A stretch of DNA of 5,404 nucleotides, taken from positions 1 to 5,404 of the forward strand of contig CAJWOI010000216.1 in assembly GCA_913044255.1 (NCBI GenBank), read 5' to 3'. A program made the translations under genes and the position numbers. Every line of letters begins with the position of its first letter. The first letter of the stretch is position 1. This document shows positions 1-5,328 of this stretch, in pieces. The DNA is from an uncultured Alphaproteobacteria bacterium (lineage in GTDB: Bacteria > Pseudomonadota > Alphaproteobacteria > UBA7887). The notes below the pieces were generated by a model, which was not told the origin of the DNA, did no database searches, and saw only the letters and a list, made by a program, of their open reading frames with translations.

Positions 1-1287
1 AATGTCGCAGTTGTTGGTACGCAGTGGGGCGACGAGGGAAAAGGGAAGATTGTCGACTGGCTGTCACAGCGGGCAGATGTTGTTGTCCGTTTTCAGGGCG
101 GGCACAACGCCGGACATACCCTTGTAGTCGATGGAACCACTTATAAGTTGAGTCTGCTCCCGTCCGGCGTTGTTCGGCCGGGTAAAATGTCTTTCATTGG
201 TAATGGGGTTGTAATTGACCCGTGGGCCTTAATGGAAGAGATCGATCGGATTGAAGCGCAAGGTGTTTCAATTTCTCCAGAGCGATTGCGAATTGCTGAA
301 AATGCATGCTTGATTCTACCTTTCCACGGCGAGCTAGATAGGCTCCGGGAGAGCTTGCATGGGGACGGAAAAATCGGCACCACCGGTAGGGGCATAGGTC
401 CTGCTTATGAAGATAAAGTTGGCAGAAGAGGGATCCGTCTTTGTGATTTATTTGATCCCAGCGAGCTTGAGGGCAGGGTTGATGCCATCATAAAACATCA
501 TAACGCTCTTCGTCGGGGCCATGGATTAAACTTAATTGACAAAAGCAAAATATTTTCTGACCTGCTTGCAATGGCGCCACGTTTGTTGCCTTACGTGGAT
601 ACAGTCTGGCGTCTTTTGGAAGAAGCCCAGCATGCAGGTAAGCGTATTCTATTTGAGGGTGCTCAAGGTGCGATGCTTGATATTGACCATGGTACCTATC
701 CTTACGTTACGTCTTCCAATACTGTTTCAGGTAGTGTAGCAGCCGGATGCGGTACTGGGCCAAGATCGGTTGGGTACGTTCTTGGGATCACAAAGGCATA
801 TACGACTCGTGTCGGTTACGGTCCGTTTCCAAGCGAATTAGGTGACGATACAGGCCGTTTGCTCGGTGAGCGAGGCCAGGAATTTGGAACGGTCACCGGT
901 CGCCAACGTCGCTGTGGCTGGTTTGATGCGGTCATGGTGCGCCAAGCGATTAAAGTTGCCGGGGTTGATGGTATTGCGCTGACTAAGCTCGATGTTTTGG
1001 ATGGAATCGAGGTGTTAAAGATTTGCTCAGGCTACTCTTATGGGGGCAAAAACTTCGAGCACTTACCTTCATCATCGAAAATCCAGGCGGGGATTGTTCC
1101 AATATACGAATTGTTAGAGGGGTGGTCTCAAAGCTCGAGAGGCGCGCGTTCCTGGGCTGAACTTCCGGCAACGGCCATCAAATATATCCGCCGTGTGGAA
1201 GAGTTGATCGGTGCCCCAGTAAGCTTGTTATCAACTAGTCCTGAGCGAGAGGATACGATTTTAGTGCGGGATCCTTTTGCGGACTGA
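1..1287 (+). CDS. purA: Adenylosuccinate synthetase, 5'-partial (first one or two residues missing)
   Basis: The enzyme joins IMP and L-aspartate using GTP to give adenylosuccinate, the first committed step from IMP to AMP, in the cytoplasm. The frame is open from base 1 and gives 428 residues before TGA. Bacterial PurA is about 430 residues, so only the initiator and perhaps one more residue are missing. Visible motifs in fragment numbering are WGDEGKGK at 9-16 (GTP/IMP loop with the catalytic Asp11), GHNAGHT at 34-40 (catalytic His39), IGTTGRGIGPAYEDK at 125-139, EGAQG at 219-223 followed by DIDHGTYPYVTSSN, GRQRRCGWFD at 300-309, TKLDVLDG at 328-335 (guanine recognition) and STSPERED at 411-418. 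The wording, such as KIVDWLS, SLLPSGVVRPGK and GARSWAELPA, resembles alphaproteobacterial PurA. All key regions are intact. It converges on rpoH. The promoter and start codon lie outside the window. Confidence 0.98.
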   Translation, partial: NVAVVGTQWGDEGKGKIVDWLSQRADVVVRFQGGHNAGHTLVVDGTTYKLSLLPSGVVRPGKMSFIGNGVVIDPWALMEEIDRIEAQGVSISPERLRIAENACLILPFHGELDRLRESLHGDGKIGTTGRGIGPAYEDKVGRRGIRLCDLFDPSELEGRVDAIIKHHNALRRGHGLNLIDKSKIFSDLLAMAPRLLPYVDTVWRLLEEAQHAGKRILFEGAQGAMLDIDHGTYPYVTSSNTVSGSVAAGCGTGPRSVGYVLGITKAYTTRVGYGPFPSELGDDTGRLLGERGQEFGTVTGRQRRCGWFDAVMVRQAIKVAGVDGIALTKLDVLDGIEVLKICSGYSYGGKNFEHLPSSSKIQAGIVPIYELLEGWSQSSRGARSWAELPATAIKYIRRVEELIGAPVSLLSTSPEREDTILVRDPFAD

Positions 1288-1343
1288 CTAGAATCGCACC
1301 GGCGCGCAATGGATCAAGCGGCGCTAGTTATCGGCGGAAAACT

Positions 1344-2228
1344 TTAGGTTCCCGTATCCACGGCCCCCCCCGCTTGACCATGCATTGCCTCTTGTACCTT
1401 TTCGAAGGCGCGGACTTCAATCTGGCGAACTCGCTCTCGGCTAATTCCGTATATTTGACTCAGTTCTTCCAGTGTCATTGGCTCTTCTATGAGCCGTCGT
1501 TGAGTTAGTATGTGATGTTCCCGGTCACTAAGATCGGCCATGGCGGTTTCCAACATACCACGGCGTAACATAAGCTCCTCCGATGCCCCCAATTCAATTT
1601 CCTGGTTGGGTGTGGGATCCTCCAGCCAGTCCTGCCATTCGCCATCCCCATCGATCCTAAGCGGTGCATTTAACGAGTGATCGGGCGCTGCGAGCCGCCG
1701 ATTCATATTCACTACTTCATGTTCTGGGACGTCCAAACGGCGGGCAATTTCGGTAACCGTTTCTGGCGCCAAGTCACCATCGTCAATGGCCTGTAATTGG
1801 CCTTTAATTTTTCGGAGGTTGAAAAACAGTTTCTTTTGTGCAGCGGTTGTTCCAATTTTTACCAGAGACCAAGAGTGTAGAATATATTCCTGTATGGCTG
1901 CCCGGATCCACCACATCGCGTAGGTCGCAAGACGAAACCCGCGATCGGGGTCAAAACGTTTCACTGCTTGCATCATGCCGATGTTGCCTTCTGAGATGAG
2001 TTCACCAACCGGAAGACCATAACCACGATAGCCCATAGCAATTTTGGCAACTAAACGTAAATGCGATGTCACCAACTTATGGGCAGCTTCGACATCACCT
2101 TCCTCAGTCCACTGTTTGGCAAGTGTGAATTCTTCTTTTGGTGTAAGCATGGGGAAGCGACGAATCGCTTGAAGATAGTAAGAAAGTCCTCCTTCGCTAG
2201 AGATTGTGGGTAATCGAGAGGTTGCCAT
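1344..2228 (-). CDS. rpoH: RNA polymerase heat-shock sigma factor sigma-32 (RpoH)
   Basis: This 294-residue sigma70-family factor directs RNA polymerase to heat-shock promoters (chaperones and proteases). Region 1.2/2 begins near residue 14. The core-binding and -10-recognition segment lies around 50-116 and includes FRLATYAMWWIRAAIQEYI (98-116, regions 2.3-2.4). The RpoH box QKKLFFNLR at 131-139, specific to heat-shock sigma factors, separates this gene from rpoD and other group 2 factors. Region 3 follows at about 150-180. Region 4.2 carries a helix-turn-helix, MTLEELSQIYGISRERVRQI, at 251-270 for -35 recognition. The length is normal for alphaproteobacterial RpoH. The ATG at 2228 is the natural start because TAA lies immediately upstream in the same frame. 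A GGGAG ribosome-binding site (2239-2243) sits 10 bases before it. That site is the 3' arm of a possible leader stem, which suggests translational control. A G8 tract lies near the 3' end. rluD is upstream on the same strand. Confidence 0.97.
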   Translation of the reverse strand: MATSRLPTISSEGGLSYYLQAIRRFPMLTPKEEFTLAKQWTEEGDVEAAHKLVTSHLRLVAKIAMGYRGYGLPVGELISEGNIGMMQAVKRFDPDRGFRLATYAMWWIRAAIQEYILHSWSLVKIGTTAAQKKLFFNLRKIKGQLQAIDDGDLAPETVTEIARRLDVPEHEVVNMNRRLAAPDHSLNAPLRIDGDGEWQDWLEDPTPNQEIELGASEELMLRRGMLETAMADLSDREHHILTQRRLIEEPMTLEELSQIYGISRERVRQIEVRAFEKVQEAMHGQAGGAVDTGT

Positions 2229-2291
2229 TTATTCAATGCTCCCGCTGTGCCTACGATGGTAAGTGCGAGCCATGCCTCGGAAGCAGAGCAT
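2229..2291 (-). CDS. Possible 20-codon leader peptide ORF upstream of rpoH
   Basis: In the rpoH leader an ATG at 2291-2289 opens a 20-codon frame (MLCFRGMARTYHRRHSGSIE) that ends with TAA at 2231-2229, directly abutting the rpoH ATG at 2228. It is in the rpoH frame, separated from it only by that stop. An AGG (2298-2300) lies six bases before the ATG, a reasonable Shine-Dalgarno distance, and a second in-frame ATG occurs at 2273. The start codon lies in the 5' arm of the proposed leader stem, and the last codons overlap the rpoH Shine-Dalgarno sequence. Translation of the leader could therefore open the stem or feed terminating ribosomes to rpoH. The peptide matches no family I recognise. So short a frame can arise by chance, so this is an inference from position and spacing. 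Confidence 0.27.
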   Translation of the reverse strand: MLCFRGMARTYHRRHSGSIE

Positions 2292-2292
2292 T
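2235..2292 (-). promoter_or_regulatory. Possible SD-sequestering hairpin (RNA-thermometer-like) in the rpoH leader
   Basis: Read in the rpoH direction, AAUGCUCUGCU (2292-2282) can pair with AGCGGGAGCAUU (2246-2235). The stem has seven consecutive Watson-Crick pairs, one U-G pair, one bulged G and three more pairs. The 3' arm contains the GGGAG ribosome-binding site of rpoH, and the 5' arm contains the AUG of the short leader ORF. The 35-base loop holds a smaller possible hairpin (CGAG/CUCG). Heat-labile pairing of the Shine-Dalgarno sequence, often with a bulged G and a UGCU-like anti-SD segment, is characteristic of ROSE-type thermometers on heat-shock genes in alphaproteobacteria. The complementarity is directly visible. 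The regulatory role is inferred, and no folding energy was computed. Confidence 0.4.
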
Positions 2293-2318
2293 TTATGCCT
2301 GCGGGCTTGGTGGACACG

Positions 2319-2349
2319 AATATATCGAATTTTATACATATAAAGACAA
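2319..2349 (-). promoter_or_regulatory. rpoH: Candidate rpoH promoter
   Basis: On the minus strand, TTGTCT (2349-2344) resembles a -35 box. It is followed by an AT-rich stretch and a -10-like element: GATATA, ATATAT or TATATT within 2326-2319, at spacings of 17, 18 or 19 bases. Transcription would start near 2312 and give a leader of about 84 bases, just upstream of the leader ORF and stem. The match is imperfect and the region is AT-rich, so other placements are possible. No clear sigma-32 type promoter (CTTG-based) was seen. Confidence 0.3.
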
Positions 2350-2363
2350 ATTAGGTCCTAATT
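2349..2363. repeat. 15-base odd palindrome between rluD and rpoH
   Basis: AATTAGG, a single T and CCTAATT form a perfect inverted repeat with seven-base arms. It lies in the 154-base gap between rluD and rpoH and touches the proposed -35 box at base 2349. A further CCTAA occurs at 2376-2380, within a ten-base palindrome CTAAATTTAG (2377-2386) that overlaps the rluD stop codon. With a one-base centre it cannot form a normal RNA hairpin, and no U-tract follows, so it fits a dimeric-repressor operator better than an intrinsic terminator. The function is unknown. Confidence 0.4.
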
Positions 2364-2382
2364 ATGGCTAATTAACCTAAAT

Positions 2383-3357
2383 TTAGCGTCCGCCGGTGAG
2401 GCCTTCAATTAAACTGTATATATCATATGGTAAATTGCTATTGAATGTCATTGTTGCGCCCGTAGCTGGATGACTGAATCCAAGGCGATATGCGTGCAAT
2501 GCTTGGCGGGGCAATGCTCGGACGTGATCGCGAGCGTCAGGGGATACGCGTGCAAGTATGGCGCGGCGGTTTCCGTAGAGCGGGTCCGATAACACTGGAT
2601 GACCTATGCTCGCCATATGGACTCGAATTTGATGGGTTCTTCCAGTTGTTAGTCGACAAATCACCAAAGACGCCGCACCATGATCGAAAACTTGTTGCAG
2701 ACAGTATTTAGTTTGTGCTGTTTTGCCACCTCGAGTGACGATGGCCATCTTTTTCCGATTTCCGGGGTTTCGGCCGATATTTCCCGCGATACTGCCACGT
2801 GGAGGACTAGGAATCCCGAAAACAATTGCTTTGTATGCTCGTTCAATGCGGTGCTTTCGGAACAATATTGATAAGTGTTCATGCGCTGCATCATTTTTGG
2901 CCGCCACTAACAAGCCACTTGTGCCTTTGTCTAGACGGTGAACGATACCTGGACGGCGCACTCCACTGATCCCAGATAAGCTGTTCCCGCAGTGCGCTAG
3001 TAGAGCATTTACAAGCGTCCGGTCCGGATTTCCCGGTCCTGGGTGCACAACTAATCCAGCTGGTTTGTCGATGACAATTAGGTCATCATCTTCGTAAACT
3101 ACAGTCAGCGGAATTGGTTGAGGCATAGGACTCGCGGGTTCAGATGGTGGTACGGTTACCGAGATTTTTTCAGCGGCAGAAAGACGATAGGCTGGATCAG
3201 TGATTGGCTTTGCATCAATTTCAACTAACCCAGCTTGGATTAGCGTTTTAAGACGTGTTCGGGAAAGTGTTGAAATGTGGTCTGCGAGTGTGCGGTCAAG
3301 ACGTCTTCTTATTTCCGCGGATCCTACCGTCAAGTGGAATTGTTTTGATCCAACCAT
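2383..3357 (-). CDS. rluD: 23S rRNA pseudouridine synthase, RluA/RluD family
   Basis: The product (324 residues from ATG 3357) isomerises uridines to pseudouridine in RNA. RluD of E. coli modifies 23S rRNA helix 69 (U1911, U1915, U1917), and family and length make that the likely target here. An N-terminal S4-like RNA-binding domain covers about residues 15-70 (RRRLDRTLADHISTLSRTRL and on). The catalytic domain starts near 85 with VVYEDDDLIVIDKPAG and carries HRLDKGTSG with catalytic Asp143, GRTHQIRVHM near 239-248, DPLYG near 258-262 and LHAYRL near 287-292. All signature motifs are present. A TTG at 3369 would add four residues (MVEK). ATG is preferred because FHLTV then falls near the N terminus as in relatives; neither start has a strong ribosome-binding site. 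The exact RluA-family subtype is inferred. Transcription is divergent from the DUF6476-like gene, with very little space between them. Confidence 0.93.
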   Translation of the reverse strand: MVGSKQFHLTVGSAEIRRRLDRTLADHISTLSRTRLKTLIQAGLVEIDAKPITDPAYRLSAAEKISVTVPPSEPASPMPQPIPLTVVYEDDDLIVIDKPAGLVVHPGPGNPDRTLVNALLAHCGNSLSGISGVRRPGIVHRLDKGTSGLLVAAKNDAAHEHLSILFRKHRIERAYKAIVFGIPSPPRGSIAGNIGRNPGNRKKMAIVTRGGKTAQTKYCLQQVFDHGAASLVICRLTTGRTHQIRVHMASIGHPVLSDPLYGNRRAILARVSPDARDHVRALPRQALHAYRLGFSHPATGATMTFNSNLPYDIYSLIEGLTGGR

Positions 3358-3381
3358 TTTTTCAACCAAGGCCTAAACCAT

Positions 3382-3401
3382 TAATATAAAAATACTCAAG
3401 G
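3382..3401 (+). promoter_or_regulatory. Possible -10 element and ribosome-binding site of the rightward operon
   Basis: TAATAT at 3382-3387 resembles a -10 box, with a weak -35 (TTTTCA, 3359-3364) 17 bases upstream. An AAGG at 3398-3401 sits five bases before the GTG at 3407. If this promoter is real, the mRNA would start near 3394 and require the GTG start. An upstream non-AUG start for the first gene would need transcription to begin earlier, inside rluD. The evidence is weak because the stretch is simply AT-rich. Confidence 0.25.
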
Positions 3402-3406
3402 CTATC

Positions 3407-3682
3407 GTGATTATTCTGGGACTATTGATTGTTGCTGGAGTAACGGTCATTGGGATAACTATAACGACACGCTTGAACGATATGTCCCAGAACGATATTG
3501 CGGTGGATATGCCTGACGTAATACAGGCTTATGTACCAAAAGATAGTCAAATTCGCGCAGTAGATATTGATGACGGTTTTCTGTTTGTATCGCTTGCAGC
3601 TCCGGAAGGAGACATTGTAATAATTGTTGAATTAAAAAGTGGCAAGTTGTTAGGCCGCCTAAATATTCTCGACGAGCCATGA
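3407..3682 (+). CDS. Small single-pass membrane protein, DUF6476-like
   Basis: This 91-residue protein has one N-terminal hydrophobic segment (about residues 2-20, IILGLLIVAGVTVIGITIT). A short polar linker leads to a compact, probably beta-rich domain of about 45 residues (VDIDDGFLFVSLAAPEGD, then IVIIVELKSGKLLGRLNIL). The layout and the position divergent from rluD fit DUF6476, a small alphaproteobacterial family of unknown function. The assignment is from memory. The protein is probably anchored in the inner membrane with its C-terminal domain outside the cytoplasm. GTG at 3407 with AAGG five bases upstream is the only conventional start. However, the frame stays open upstream to TAA at 3374-3376 and reads IKILKAIV there, resembling the first residues of relatives, so a rare ATT or ATA start is possible. 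The stop overlaps the next ATG (ATGA). No function can be assigned. Confidence 0.82.
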   Translation: MIILGLLIVAGVTVIGITITTRLNDMSQNDIAVDMPDVIQAYVPKDSQIRAVDIDDGFLFVSLAAPEGDIVIIVELKSGKLLGRLNILDEP

Positions 3683-4149
3683 TCCTACTAACAAAACACC
3701 AAATGAACAAAATTCTTTCGCATTCGGAGGGCGCTTACCCCGAAGAATGTTGCGGTTTACTTATAGGCCAGCGTCGCTGTGGCGACATCTACGTGTGTGA
3801 GGTACACGAGAGTACTAACATTGCTGGTACACCTGTCGATCGATTTGAAATTGATCCTCAGCTTCGATTTGATCTTGAACGTCGTATGCGAGGGGAGAAT
3901 CTTGATCTAGTCGGAGTTTATCATTCTCATCCTGATGGTCCGGCGTTGCCATCGCAAACTGATATTGAGCGGACCTGGGAAAGTAATTTGGTGTGGCTTA
4001 TTACCGCCGTGAAGGGAGGGAATGCGGTTGATACTACCGCGCATATTTTGGTTGGGTCTGAGTTGCGTTTCGAGGAGACCCCTTTAGAGCTCATCGCTAA
4101 CGATTGTGATATCGGTATCCCCGATGGGCTGGACTTTGGACATGATTAA
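3679..4149 (+). CDS. M67-family (JAMM/MPN, Mov34/PAD-1-like) metallopeptidase
   Basis: This 156-residue protein has the JAMM zinc-protease signature. Glu23 lies in PEECCGLLIG (21-30), and HSHPDGPALPSQTD at 82-95 supplies metal ligands His82 and His84, Ser92 and Asp95. All expected catalytic residues are present, so it is probably active rather than a pseudoenzyme. Bacterial relatives include Mec+-type enzymes that release cysteine from the ubiquitin-like carrier CysO and other isopeptidases. Whether this one acts on a ubiquitin-like carrier is unknown, and no ThiS/MoaD/CysO-like or E1-like gene lies in the window. It has no signal peptide or membrane segment, so it is likely cytoplasmic. The ATG is fixed by the ATGA overlap with the upstream stop. 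No strong ribosome-binding site is seen, which suggests translational coupling. Its end overlaps the next gene by eight bases. Confidence 0.92.
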   Translation: MILLTKHQMNKILSHSEGAYPEECCGLLIGQRRCGDIYVCEVHESTNIAGTPVDRFEIDPQLRFDLERRMRGENLDLVGVYHSHPDGPALPSQTDIERTWESNLVWLITAVKGGNAVDTTAHILVGSELRFEETPLELIANDCDIGIPDGLDFGHD

Positions 4150-5185
4150 TTTTCGTAGTGACAACGAGGCGCCGGTTGCTTCAGAAATAATGGAAGCTAT
4201 CGCTATCGTAAATTGTGGTACGGCATATTCGTACGGTGGGGATTCAATTACGGGTGACGTTTCCGCAAAATTCTCGGATCTTTTTGAGCACGATGTTGAG
4301 GTATTCCCGGTTACGACAGGGACGGCTGCAAATGCGCTCGCTTTGGGCCATGTGACGCCTCCCTATGGCGTAATTTATTGTACGGAGCAGGCGCATGTTT
4401 TGGTGGATGAGTGCGGCGCCGCCGGATTTTACGCTGGCGGAGCCATGATGCGGCCATTGCGGGGTGCCGATGGGAAAATGGAGGCGCCCATGCTCGCAAG
4501 TGTGCTTGCTAGTCACGGGTCGCACGGTGACCATGAAGCCTGGCCATCGGCCTTAACAGTGGCCCAAGCAACGGAATGTGGAACGTTATATAAGCCCGAA
4601 GAGATTTCCACTCTGGCGGAGATCGCCAAACGACATGACTTGGTGTTTCATATGGATGGTGCTCGGTTTGCCAATGCGGTTTCCGCCCTTGGTTGTACAC
4701 CGGCGGATATTACATGGCGGTCTGGCGTTGACATTCTTTCTTTTGGTGCAACGAAAAACGGCGCGTTGGCGGCGGAAGCGGTGGTTATTTTTAAACCTGA
4801 GCTGGCGGTTGAATTCGGGCGGCAACGAATGCGTGGCGGGCATCTTGTGAGCAAAATGCGGTATCTATCTGCTCAACTTTTAAGTTACATCGAAGACGAT
4901 CTGTGGCTCAGTCTTGCTAACCGAGCAAATAGGGCCGCTAGTCAGATTGCTGAGGGCCTCTCCGGATTAACATCGGCTGAGATATTCTATCCAGTAGAGG
5001 CAAACGCTCTGTTTGTTTGCTTTCCCGAGCACATTATCAGGGGATTAAGTAAGGATGGATTTTTATTTCATGAGTGGCCAACCCACCCAGGAATGGTGAG
5101 GCTGATGTGTTCTTATGAGCTCTCTCATGACGATGTAACTCTCTTCCTTCAAGCAGTGCGTCGGCACGTATCCAATCCCGTGTAG
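4142..5185 (+). CDS. Low-specificity L-threonine aldolase-family PLP enzyme (beta-eliminating lyase fold)
   Basis: A 347-residue fold-type I PLP enzyme. Threonine aldolases split L-threonine or L-allo-threonine into glycine and acetaldehyde and can act on other beta-hydroxy amino acids. Visible features are FRSDN at 4-8 near the N terminus, the phosphate-binding turn TTGTAANA (58-65), EQAH with His85 (PLP-stacking), HMDGARF (170-176; Asp172 contacts the pyridine nitrogen), SFGATKNGA with Schiff-base Lys205 (200-208) and GMVRLMCS (317-324) with Arg320, likely holding the substrate carboxylate. The Lys region reads ATKNGA instead of the SKGLGAP seen in LtaE of E. coli, so this belongs to a distinct subgroup and its substrate is uncertain. 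ATG at 4142 puts FRSDN at the N terminus as in relatives. Earlier in-frame starts (4106, 4124) would add residues read from the metallopeptidase gene. It overlaps that gene's stop by eight bases and is the last gene of the operon. Confidence 0.92.
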   Translation: MINFRSDNEAPVASEIMEAIAIVNCGTAYSYGGDSITGDVSAKFSDLFEHDVEVFPVTTGTAANALALGHVTPPYGVIYCTEQAHVLVDECGAAGFYAGGAMMRPLRGADGKMEAPMLASVLASHGSHGDHEAWPSALTVAQATECGTLYKPEEISTLAEIAKRHDLVFHMDGARFANAVSALGCTPADITWRSGVDILSFGATKNGALAAEAVVIFKPELAVEFGRQRMRGGHLVSKMRYLSAQLLSYIEDDLWLSLANRANRAASQIAEGLSGLTSAEIFYPVEANALFVCFPEHIIRGLSKDGFLFHEWPTHPGMVRLMCSYELSHDDVTLFLQAVRRHVSNPV

Positions 5186-5328
5186 TTTGGGTCGTGTTTG
5201 GCGGGGATGGGACAAGGAAAAATTAAAGATCTAAATAACGTTTACTGTCCTCTCGTAATGTCTGAGATATAAGGCAAGCGCATAAATGTGTTGATAGCTG
5301 GATGTACCGCACTTAAAAATAGCTTTAT
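5186..5328. other. Intergenic spacer between the aldolase gene and tRNA-Glu
   Basis: These 143 bases are AT-rich, especially after 5219. No convincing terminator hairpin with a T-run follows the aldolase stop. A 21-codon frame (5207-5272) starts with ATG after a G-rich stretch but has no other support. The only interpretable element is the promoter-like pair directly before the tRNA gene, listed separately. Confidence 0.6.
5291..5319 (+). promoter_or_regulatory. Candidate sigma70-type promoter of tRNA-Glu
   Basis: TTGATA at 5291-5296 (-35), a 17-base spacer and TAAAAA at 5314-5319 (-10) lie directly upstream of the tRNA. Transcription would begin around 5326, leaving a very short 5' leader before the mature end at 5329. 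The spacing is ideal and the -35 box is close to consensus, while the -10 box matches less well. Confidence 0.45.

Noticed and set aside
1288..1343. Bidirectional terminator between convergent purA and rpoH
   Set aside because: The gap has GC-rich pieces (GGCGCGC, GCGGCGC), but they do not form a good complementary stem and no T-run follows on either strand.
2069..2317. An 82-codon minus-strand frame starting at GTG 2317 and running into rpoH
   Set aside because: Most of it overlaps rpoH in another frame, and RpoH is unambiguous there. The upstream part has no family resemblance.
2490..2941. Several plus-strand frames of 63-73 codons opposite rluD
   Set aside because: They lie antisense to a fully conserved RluD coding sequence and have no ribosome-binding sites or recognisable domains.
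3367..3369. TTG as the rluD start, adding four residues
   Set aside because: ATG at 3357 gives an N terminus closer to that of relatives, and the only AGG before the TTG is two bases away, too close for a ribosome-binding site. The TTG cannot be fully excluded.
5207..5272. A 21-codon ORF (MGQGKIKDLNNVYCPLVMSEI) before the tRNA
   Set aside because: It has only a G-rich stretch directly against the ATG as a ribosome-binding site, no recognisable family and no coupling to a neighbour. It is likely to be chance.
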